Source: Synaphobranchus kaupii
Lineage: Eukaryota > Chordata > Actinopteri > Anguilliformes > Synaphobranchidae
Length of the DNA stretch: 64,000 bases
NCBI GenBank assembly: GCA_029718625.1
Contig: JAINUF010000027.1
Location: 3,456,676-3,520,675 of the forward strand
Direction: 5' to 3'
The first letter of the stretch is position 1. Every line of letters starts with the position of its first letter. The notes beneath the pieces are model-generated. The model saw nothing but the letters and a program-made list of their open reading frames with translations. It did no database searches and had not been told where the DNA came from. Shown in pieces: positions 45,623 through 55,800 of this stretch. A program made the translations under genes and the position numbers.

Positions 45623-47251
45623 CATCACAAGACTCCAAAAATGCATCCTCCTTTCCTCCACTACCACCTCCTCTCCTCCGGCCCCAGAAGCCGATCTTTG
45701 TGTCCTAATCTAATATTGCTGATTACATATTAATGGTTACATATTAATTAAATGACGCAAACCGCAATGTCAGGTACACTTTATGCTGTACGTGCAACTA
45801 CTTGTACTTTTGCATACTTCCGGGTAGGAGATGAGTGGAGGTGAGGAGCGAGGAATATTGGGACTCACCCTCTGTGGTGCTAGCTGCTGGCAGCTACCCC
45901 CATTGTTGATTTTCAACAATGCATTTGTCTGTGTGATTCTGCATTTGTGAATGCACCCTGGTTTGCTCCTGCTCACGTCAACCAATCACATGCACACACT
46001 GGCTGTGTCACATGCACATTGTGTGTAACATGTTTTGTGGTCTTCCTCAGTGAGGAGGGAATGAGAGTGGATTTTGTAGTAGTAAATTGGATAATTGCGG
46101 AACGGGATTGAATGATTGAATGAGTGGTTGGTACTCATGGGGGAATTGATTGATTGAAGTGGGGACGCAAGGGGCTGGGTTTCCTGAGGGAATAAATGGA
46201 ACGCACCTGGAGTGAAAGGGGAGAATTGACGGAGGGGTGAGCGAGAGAGGGTGGCTTGCCTCTGAGCTCCCGAAATGTTTGACAGTGTATTTTCTTTTCG
46301 TTTGGTTTAAGTTTGGTTAGCTTTTATTTCTGTGCGAATGTGTTGTGTTGTGTGTACGGTGGCGTACTGCAGAGCCGGTCAGTGCGACGGAGCCAGTGGA
46401 ACCGGGGATATTGTGATGAGCTTTTGCTGGGGGAAACGACTTCCCCCTAGACTGTAAAGAATGTGTTTGCGCCGTACTTGAGCACAGCGTGCATGGATCC
46501 CAGACCGGTGTGAGCGGGGAACTGAGTGGCAGGGGGCGTGTAGACTTTGGTGGAAGGCATATTTTTCATATATTTATAAACAACGTGGTCTCACGCGGAC
46601 TCGTCACATAGCGACGCTTCTGCCCAAGCGTCGCTATGTGACGCCAAAGGTAGCCTTTTGCGTCGTATATTGACGCAGCCTTTTGCGTCGTATATTGACG
46701 ATTGTGGCCACATAATTTGTCTTTGGTTGTGGCACTTTGATATTATGCTTTTTTATTTTTATTTTTTCTTCATCTGGTAGAGAGTTACGTGAACTCTTGT
46801 GGTCGGGCTCGCCCACTATCTTAACAGTTCGGGCATGAGCCCGAGTTACATGAACTCCTGTGAGGTTATGTTTAGGGGTTGGGGATGGGGTACGGGAATC
46901 ACGAAATCAGAAAGATCTCCGCGCACACGGCGAAGACTGAGCGGGCATGCTCGCAGTCGGTTATCACGAGCAAAGCCTTCGCCATAGTAGGATTCGTAAA
47001 TTCGAGACGAGTGCGTCAAATAATGACGCAAAAGGCCTCCTTCTGCGTCTAAAGGATGACGCCGTAGGAGCTGCCCAAGCGTCGCTATGTGACGACTTGG
47101 GAGTGAGACCAGGCTGTTATAAATATGCACAGTGAAAATGGTGACGTTAAATCCCCCCATGAAGTTTAATTAGAGTTTGAAGTTGGCCATCTCATAGCCT
47201 TGTATATAACAGTACTACCACGTTTTGACCACAAGATGGTGCCATTTTAAC
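45623..47251 (-). mobile_element. U12: M-type TIR element, left half only, with nested insertion
   Basis: Starts in mid-body after gap 2, has M markers (GCACATTGTGTG, the GTGGCAGGGGGCGTG deletion joint) and the 536-bp insertion. Left TIR 47117-47251. Extra bases near the contig start (GCTACCCCCATTG, GGAGGGGTGAGC) look like consensus errors. Confidence 0.8.
46581..47116. mobile_element. MITE-like TIR insertion, third copy (in U12)
   Basis: Same element, same site, flanked by TTATAAA at 46574-46580 and 47117-47123. The offset to the U6 copy is 16,513 bp at both ends. Confidence 0.8.
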
Positions 47252-47377
47252 ATAGTTGAAATGGCACCATCTAGTGGTCAAAATGTGGGTAGTGCTATGT
47301 GATATACATCTCATATCCTTGTATTTCACATAGTACTACCACATTTTGACCACAAGATGGTGCTAATTCAACTATCT
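47252..47377. repeat. J5: 126-bp palindromic spacer
   Basis: As J3 and J4, with an extra G (ATGTGGGTAGTG) and a 2-bp deletion (GCTATGTGATATAC). Confidence 0.8.
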
Positions 47378-47682
47378 GTTAAAATGGCACCATGTTGTGG
47401 TCAAAATGTGGTAGTACTGTTATATACAAGGATATGAGATGGCCAACTTCAAACTCTAATTAAACTTCATGGGGGGATTTAACCATCACCATTTTCACTG
47501 TGCATATTTATAAATATATGAAGAAATAATAATCCAAGTCACAGCTTCTCATGTGTTTTCCCGCATAATTTATGCTAACAGATATTGATGATTTTAAACA
47601 TGTTTCAACCTCTCTTTTTCACTCCAGCTTTTCTGCAGCCCCGCAAGCAATTGTGGCCCCGATTTATCTGTGTGCAAACCCA
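47378..47682 (-). mobile_element. U13: isolated right end of the element, truncated by A6
   Basis: Right TIR 47378-47528 and adjoining body, ending at GTGTGCAAACCCA as in U7 and U10. One TIR base differs (CACCATGTTGTGG for CACCATCTTGTGG), weakening the CTCF-like motif. Confidence 0.85.
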
Positions 47683-47822
47683 GTGCGAACCCCAACCCAA
47701 AAGTGCGAACCCCAACCCAAAAGTGCGAACCCCAACCCAAAAGTGCGAACCCCAACCCAAAAGTGCGAACCCCAACCCAAAAGTGCGAACCCCAACCCAA
47801 AAGTGCGAACCCCAACCCAAAA
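47683..47822 (-). repeat. seven 20-bp variant units at the distal end of A6
   Basis: GTGCGAACCCCAACCCAAAA units joined to the GCAAACCCAGTGCG body site. Units just downstream include GCGTGTGAACCCC and GCGTGCGAACCCC hybrids, intermediates between the 20-bp and 24-bp forms. Confidence 0.95.
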
Positions 47823-48739
47823 GTGCGTGCGGACCCCAACCCAAAAGTGCGTGCGGACCCCAACCCAAAAGTGCGTGTGAACCCCAACCCAAAAGTGCGT
47901 GCGAACCCCAACCCAAAAGTGCGTGCGAACCCCAACCCAAAAGTGCGTGCGGACCCCAACCCAAAAGTGCGTGCGGACCCCAACCCAAAAGTGCGTGCGG
48001 ACCCCAACCCAAAAGTGCGTGCGGACCCCAACCCAAAAGTGCGTGCGGACCCCAACCCAAAAGTGCGTGCGGACCCCAACCCAAAAGTGCGTGCGGACCC
48101 CAACCCAAAAGTGCGTGCGGACCCCAACCCAAAAGTGCGTGCGGACCCCAACCCAAAAGTGCGTGCGGACCCCAACCCAAAAGTGCGTGCGGACCCCAAC
48201 CCAAAAGTGCGTGCGGACCCCAACCCAAAAGTGCGTGCGGACCCCAACCCAAAAGTGCGTGCGGACCCCAACCCAAAAGTGCGTGCGGACCCCAACCCAA
48301 AAGTGCGTGCGGACCCCAACCCAAAAGTGCGTGCGGACCCCAACCCAAAAGTGCGTGCGGACCCCAACCCAAAAGTGCGTGCGGACCCCAACCCAAAAGT
48401 GCGTGCGGACCCCAACCCAAAAGTGCGTGCGGACCCCAACCCAAAAGTGCGTGCGGACCCCAACCCAAAAGTGCGTGCGGACCCCAACCCAAAAGTGCGT
48501 GCGGACCCCAACCCAAAAGTGCGTGCGGACCCCAACCCAAAAGTGCGTGCGGACCCCAACCCAAAAGTGCGTGCGGACCCCAACCCAAAAGTGCGTGCGG
48601 ACCCCAACCCAAAAGTGCGTGCGGACCCCAACCCAAAAGTGCGTGCGGACCCCAACCCAAAAGTGCGTGCGGACCCCAACCCAAAAGTGCGTGCGGACCC
48701 CAACCCAAAAGTGCGTGCGGACCCCAACCCAAAAGTGCG

Positions 48740-48905
48740 TGCGGACCCCGACCCAAAAGTGCGTGCGGACCCCGACCCAAAAGTGCGTGCGGACCCCGAC
48801 CCAAAAGTGCGTGCGGACCCCGACCCAAAAGTGCGTGCGGACCCCAACCCAAAAGTGCGTGCGGACCCCGACCCAAAAGTGCGTGCGGACCCCGACCCAA
48901 AAGTG
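48740..48905 (-). repeat. cluster of CGACCC-variant units in A6
   Basis: Six of seven consecutive units carry CCCCGACCC in place of CCCCAACCC (pattern four variant, one normal, two variant), and nowhere else in the window. This indicates local spread of one point mutation. Confidence 0.9.
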
Positions 48906-50220
48906 CGTGCGGACCCCAACCCAAAAGTGCGTGCGGACCCCAACCCAAAAGTGCGTGCGGACCCCAACCCAAAAGTGCGTGCGGACCCCAACCCAAAAGT
49001 GCGTGCGGACCCCAACCCAAAAGTGCGTGCGGACCCCAACCCAAAAGTGCGTGCGGACCCCAACCCAAAAGTGCGTGCGGACCCCAACCCAAAAGTGCGT
49101 GCGGACCCCAACCGAAAAGTGCGTGCGGACCCCAACCGAAAAGTGCGTGCGGACCCCAACCCAAAAGTGCGTGCGGACCCCCAACCCAAAAGTGCGTGCG
49201 GACCCCAACCCAAAAGTGCGTGCGGACCCCAACCGAAAAGTGCGTGCGGACCCCAACCGAAAAGTGCGTGCGGACCCCAACCGAAAAGTGCGTGCGGACC
49301 CCAACCCAAAAGTGCGTGCGGACCCCAACCCAAAAGTGCGTGCGGACCCCAACCCAAAAGTGTGTGCGGACCCCAACCCAAAAGTGCGTGCGGACCCCAA
49401 CCGAAAAGTGCGTGCGGACCCCAACCGAAAAGTGCGTGCGGACCCCAACCGAAAAGTGCGTGCGGACCCCAACCCAAAAGTGCGTGCGGACCCCAACCCA
49501 AAAGTGCGTGCGGACCCCAACCGAAAAGTGCGTGCGGACCCCAACCGAAAAGTGCGTGCGGACCCCAACCCAAAAGTGCGTGCGGACCCCAACCCAAAAG
49601 TGCGTGCGGACCCCAACCCAAAAGTGCGTGCGGACCCCAACCCAAAAGTGCGTGCGGACCCCAACCGAAAAGTGCGTGCGGACCCCAACCGAAAAGTGCG
49701 TGCGGACCCCAACCCAAAAATGCGTGCGGACCCCAACCCAAAAATGCGTGCGGACCCCAACCCAAAAGTGCGTGCGGACCCCAACCGAAAAGTGCGTGCG
49801 GACCCCAACCCAAAAGTGCGTGCGGACCCCAACCCAAAAGTGCGTGCGGACCCCAACCGAAAAGTGCGTGCGGACCCCAACCGAAAAGTGCGTGCGGACC
49901 CCAACCCAAAAGTGCGTGCGGAGCCCAACCCAAAAGTGCGTGCGGACCCCAACCCAAAAGTGCGTGCGGACCCCAACCCAAAAGTGCGTGCGGACCCCAA
50001 CCCAAAAGTGCGTGCGGACCCCAACCGAAAAGTGCGTGCGGACCCCAACCCAAAAGTGCGTGCGGACCCCAACCGAAAAGTGCGTGCGGACCCCAACCCA
50101 AAAGTGCGTGCGGACCCCAACCCAAAAGTGCGTGCGGACCCCAACCCAAAAGTGCGTGCGGACCCCAACCCAAAAGTGCGTGCGGACCCCAACCCAAAAG
50201 TGCGTGCGGACCCCAACCGA

Positions 50221-50892
50221 AAAGTGCGTGCGGACCCCAACCCAAAAGTGCGTGCGGACCCCAACCCAAAAGTGCGTGCGGACCCCAACCCAAAAGTGCG
50301 TGCGGACCCCAACCGAAAAGTGCGTGCGGACCCCAACCCAAAAGTGCGTGCGGACCCCAACCGAAAAGTGCGTGCGGACCCCAACCCAAAAGTGCGTGCG
50401 GACCCCAACCGAAAAGTGCGTGCGGACCCCAACCCAAAAGTGCGTGCGGACCCCAACCCAAAAGTGCGTGCGGACCCCAACCGAAAAGTGCGTGCGGACC
50501 CCAACCCAAAAGTGCGTGCGGACCCCAACCCAAAAGTGCGTGCGGACCCCAACCGAAAAGTGCGTGCGGACCCCAACCCAAAAGTGCGTGCGGACCCCAA
50601 CCCAAAAGTGCGTGCGGACCCCAACCCAAAAGTGCGTGCGGACCCCAACCGAAAAGTGCGTGCGGACCCCAACCCAAAAGTGCGTGCGGACCCCAACCGA
50701 AAAGTGCGTGCGGACCCCAACCCAAAAGTGCGTGCGGACCCCAACCGAAAAGTGCGTGCGGACCCCAACCCAAAAGTGCGTGCGGACCCCAACCCAAAAG
50801 TGCGTGCGGACCCCAACCGAAAAGTGCGTGCGGACCCCAACCCAAAAGTGCGTGCGGACCCCAACCCAAAAGTGCGTGCGGACCCCAACCCA
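50221..50892 (-). repeat. 14-unit (336-bp) higher-order duplication in A6
   Basis: Writing C for CCC-form and G for CCG-form units, both halves read CCCGCGCGCCGCC. The first half closes with G, and the second continues CG. This is a direct duplication of 14 units inside the array. Confidence 0.75.
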
Positions 50893-52863
50893 AAAGTGCG
50901 TGCGGACCCCAACCGAAAAGTGCGTGCGGACCCCAACCCAAAAGTGCGTGCGGACCCCAACCCAAAAGTGCGTGCGGACCCCAACCCAAAAGTGCGTGCG
51001 GACCCCAACCGAAAAGTGCGTGCGGACCCCAACCCAAAAGTGCGTGCGGACCCCAACCCAAAAGTGCGTGCGGACCCCAACCCAAAAGTGCGTGCGGACC
51101 CCAACCCAAAAGTGCGTGCGGACCCCAACCCAAAAGTGCGTGCGGACCCCAACCGAAAAGTGCGTGCGGACCCCAACCCAAAAGTGCGTGCGGACCCCAA
51201 CCCAAAAGTGCGTGCGGACCCCAACCGAAAAGTGCGTGCGGACCCCAACCGAAAAGTGCGTGCGGACCCCAACCCAAAAGTGCGTGCGGACCCCAACCCA
51301 AAAGTGCGTGCGGACCCCAACCCAAAAGTGCGTGCGGACCCCAACCCAAAAGTGCGTGCGGACCCCAACCCAAAAGTGCGTGCGGACCCCAACCGAAAAG
51401 TGCGTGCGGACCCCAACCGAAAAGTGCGTGCGGACCCCAACCCAAAAGTGCGTGCGGACCCCAACCCAAAAGTGCGTGCGGACCCCAACCCAAAAGTGCG
51501 TGCGGACCCCAACCCAAAAGTGCGTGCGGACCCCAACCCAAAAGTGCGTGCGGACCCCAACCCAAAAGTGCGTGCGGACCCCAACCCAAAAGTGCGTGCG
51601 GACCCCAACCCAAAAGTGCGTGCGGACCCCAACCCAAAAGTGCGTGCGGACCCCAACCGAAAAGTGCGTGCGGACCCCAACCCAAAAGTGCGTGCGGACC
51701 CCAACCCAAAAGTGCGTGCGGACCCCAACCCAAAAGTGCGTGCGGACCCCAACCCAAAAGTGCGTGCGGACCCCAACCCAAAAGTGCGTGCGGACCCCAA
51801 CCCAAAAGTGCGTGCGGACCCCAACCGAAAAGTGCGTGCGGACCCCAACCCAAAAGTGCGTGCGGACCCCAACCCAAAAGTGCGTGCGGACCCCAACCGA
51901 AAAGTGCGTGCGGACCCCAACCCAAAAGTGCGTGCGGACCCCAACCCAAAAGTGCGTGCGGACCCCAACCGAAAAGTGCGTGCGGACCCCAACCCAAAAG
52001 TGCGTGCGGACCCCAACCCAAAAGTGCGTGCGGACCCCAACCCAAAAGTGCGTGCGGACCCCAACCCAAAAGTGCGTGCGGACCCCAACCCAAAAGTGCG
52101 TGCGGACCCCAACCCAAAAGTGCGTGCGGACCCCAACCGAAAAGTGCGTGCGGACCCCAACCCAAAAGTGCGTGCGGACCCCAACCGAAAAGTGCGTGCG
52201 GACCCCAACCCAAAAGTGCGTGCGGACCCCAACCGAAAAGTGCGTGCGGACCCCAACCCAAAAGTGCGTGCGGACCCCAACCGAAAAGTGCGTGCGGACC
52301 CCAACCCAAAAGTGCGTGCGGACCCCAACCCAAAAGTGCGTGCGGACCCCAACCCAAAAGTGCGTGCGGACCCCAACCCAAAAGTGCGTGCGGACCCCAA
52401 CCCAAAAGTGCGTGCGGACCCCAACCGAAAAGTGCGTGCGGACCCCAACCCAAAAGTGCGTGCGGACCCCAACCCAAAAGTGCGTGCGGACCCCAACCGA
52501 AAAGTGCGTGCGGACCCCAACCCAAAAGTGCGTGCGGACCCCAACCCAAAAGTGCGTGCGGACCCCAACCGAAAAGTGCGTGCGGACCCCAACCGAAAAG
52601 TGCGTGCGGACCCCAACCCAAAAGTGCGTGCGGACCCCAACCCAAAAGTGCGTGCGGACCCCAACCCAAAAGTGCGTGCGGACCCCAACCCAAAAGTGCG
52701 TGCGGACCCCAACCCAAAAGTGCGTGCGGACCCCAACCCAAAAGTGCGTGCGGACCCCAACCCAAAAGTGCGTGCGGACCCCAACCGAAAAGTGCGTGCG
52801 GACCCCAACCCAAAAGTGCGTGCGGACCCCAACCCAAAAGTGCGTGCGGACCCCAACCGAAAA

Positions 52864-52892
52864 GGGGTCCGCACTTTTGGGTTGGGGTCCGC
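52864..52892 (+). repeat. single inverted unit inside A6
   Basis: Between AACCGAAAA and AAAAGTGCG lies 29 bp in the opposite orientation, reading GGGGTCCGCACTTTTGGG and onward. It lacks one CGCA and is thus related to the 20-bp form. It is the only inverted unit seen in any array and could pair with neighbours on either side. Confidence 0.9.
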
Positions 52893-55800
52893 AAAAGTGC
52901 GTGCGGACCCCAACCCAAAAGTGCGTGCGGACCCCAACCCAAAAGTGCGTGCGGACCCCAACCCAAAAGTGCGTGCGGACCCCAACCCAAAAGTGCGTGC
53001 GGACCCCAACCCAAAAGTGCGTGCGGACCCCAACCCAAAAGTGCGTGCGGACCCCAACCCAAAAGTGCGTGCGGACCCCAACCCAAAAGTGCGTGCGGAC
53101 CCCAACCCAAAAGTGCGTGCGGACCCCAACCCAAAAGTGCGTGCGGACCCCAACCCAAAAGTGCGTGCGGACCCCAACCGAAAAGTGCGTGCGGACCCCA
53201 ACCCAAAAGTGCGTGCGGACCCCAACCGAAAAGTGCGTGCGGACCCCAACCCAAAAGTGCGTGCGGACCCCAACCCAAAAGTGCGTGCGGACCCCAACCG
53301 AAAAGTGCGTGCGGACCCCAACCCAAAAGTGCGTGCGGACCCCAACCCAAAAGTGCGTGCGGACCCCAACCGAAAAGTGCGTGCGGACCCCAACCGAAAA
53401 GTGCGTGCGGACCCCAACCCAAAAGTGCGTGCGGACCCCAACCCAAAAGTGCGTGCGGACCCCAACCCAAAAGTGCGTGCGGACCCCAACCCAAAAGTGC
53501 GTGCGGACCCCAACCCAAAAGTGCGTGCGGACCCCAACCCAAAAGTGCGTGCGGACCCCAACCCAAAAGTGCGTGCGGACCCCAACCCAAAAGTGCGTGC
53601 GGACCCCAACCCAAAAGTGCGTGCGGACCCCAACCCAAAAGTGCGTGCGGACCCCAACCCAAAAGTGCGTGCGGACCCCAACCCAAAAGTGCGTGCGGAC
53701 CCCAACCCAAAAGTGCGTGCGGACCCCAACCCAAAAGTGCGTGCGGACCCCAACCCAAAAGTGCGTGCGGACCCCAACCCAAAAGTGCGTGCGGACCCCA
53801 ACCCAAAAGTGCGTGCGGACCCCAACCCAAAAGTGCGTGCGGACCCCAACCGAAAAGTGCGTGCGGACCCCAACCCAAAAGTGCGTGCGGACCCCAACCC
53901 AAAAGTGCGTGCGGACCCCAACCCAAAAGTGCGTGCGGACCCCAACCCAAAAGTGCGTGCGGACCCCAACCGAAAAGTGCGTGCGGACCCCAACCCAAAA
54001 GTGCGTGCGGACCCCAACCCAAAAGTGCGTGCGGACCCCAACCGAAAAGTGCGTGCGGACCCCAACCCAAAAGTGCGTGCGGACCCCAACCCAAAAGTGC
54101 GTGCGGACCCCAACCGAAAAGTGCGTGCGGACCCCAACCGAAAAGTGCGTGCGGACCCCAACCCAAAAGTGCGTGCGGACCCCAACCCAAAAGTGCGTGC
54201 GGACCCCAACCCAAAAGTGCGTGCGGACCCCAACCCAAAAGTGCGTGCGGACCCCAACCCAAAAGTGCGTGCGGACCCCAACCCAAAAGTGCGTGCGGAC
54301 CCCAACCCAAAAGTGCGTGCGGACCCCAACCCAAAAGTGCGTGCGTACCCCAACCGAAAAGTGCGTGCGGACCCCAACCCAAAAGTGCGTGCGGACCCCA
54401 ACCCAAAAGTGCGTGCGGACCCCAACCCAAAAGTGCGTGCGGACCCCAACCGAAAAGTGCGTGCGGACCCCAACCCAAAAGTGCGTGCGGACCCCAACCG
54501 AAAAGTGCGTGCGGACCCCAACCCAAAAGTGCGTGCGGACCCCAACCCAAAAGTGCGTGCGGACCCCAACCGAAAAGTGCGTGCGGACCCCAACCCAAAA
54601 GTGCGTGCGGACCCCAACCCAAAAGTGCGTGCGGACCCCAACCGAAAAGTGCGTGCGGACCCCAACCCAAAAGTGCGTGCGGACCCCAACCCAAAAGTGC
54701 GTGCGGACCCCAACCCAAAAGTGCGTGCGGACCCCAACCGAAAAGTGCGTGCGGACCCCAACCGAAAAGTGCGTGCGGACCCCAACCCAAAAGTGCGTGC
54801 GGACCCCAACCCAAAAGTGCGTGCGGACCCCAACCGAAAAGTGCGTGCGGACCCCAACCCAAAAGTGCGTGCGGACCCCAACCCAAAAGTGCGTGCGGAC
54901 CCCAACCCAAAAGTGCGTGCGGACCCCAACCCAAAAGTGCGTGCGGACCCCAACCCAAAAGTGCGTGCGAACCCCAACCCAAAAGTGCGTGCGGACCCCA
55001 ACCCAAAAGTGCGTGCGGACCCCAACCCAAAAGTGCGTGCGGACCCCAACCCAAAAGTGCGTGCGGACCCCAACCCAAAAGTGCGTGCGGACCCCAACCC
55101 AAAAGTGCGTGCGGACCCCAACCCAAAAGTGCGTGCGGACCCCAACCCAAAAGTGCGTGCGGACCCCAACCCAAAAGTGCGTGCGGACCCCAACCCAAAA
55201 GTGCGTGCGGACCCCAACCGAAAAGTGCGTGCGGACCCCAACCCAAAAGTGCGTGCGGACCCCAACCGAAAAGTGCGTGCGGACCCCAACCCAAAAGTGC
55301 GTGCGGACCCCAACCCAAAAGTGCGTGCGGACCCCAACCCAAAAGTGCGTGCGGACCCCAACCCAAAAGTGCGTGCGGACCCCAACCCAAAAGTGCGTGC
55401 GGACCCCAACCCAAAAGTGCGTGCGGACCCCAACCCAAAAGTGCGTGCGGACCCCAACCCAAAAGTGCGTGCGGACCCCAACCCAAAAGTGCGTGCGGAC
55501 CCCAACCCAAAAGTGCGTGCGGACCCCAACCCAAAAGTGCGTGCGGACCCCAACCCAAAAGTGCGTGCGGACCCCAACCCAAAAGTGCGTGCGGACCCCA
55601 ACCCAAAAGTGCGTGCGGACCCCAACCCAAAAGTGCGTGCGGACCCCAACCCAAAAGTGCGTGCGGACCCCAACCCAAAAGTGCGTGCGGACCCCAACCC
55701 AAAAGTGCGTGCGGACCCCAACCCAAAAGTGCGTGCGGACCCCAACCCAAAAGTGCGTGCGGACCCCAACCGAAAAGTGCGTGCGGACCCCAACCCAAAA

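Noticed and set aside
44931..45713. ORFs of 181-260 codons spanning the second N gap, and those starting in the first gap
   Set aside because: They consist mainly of undetermined residues created by translating N.
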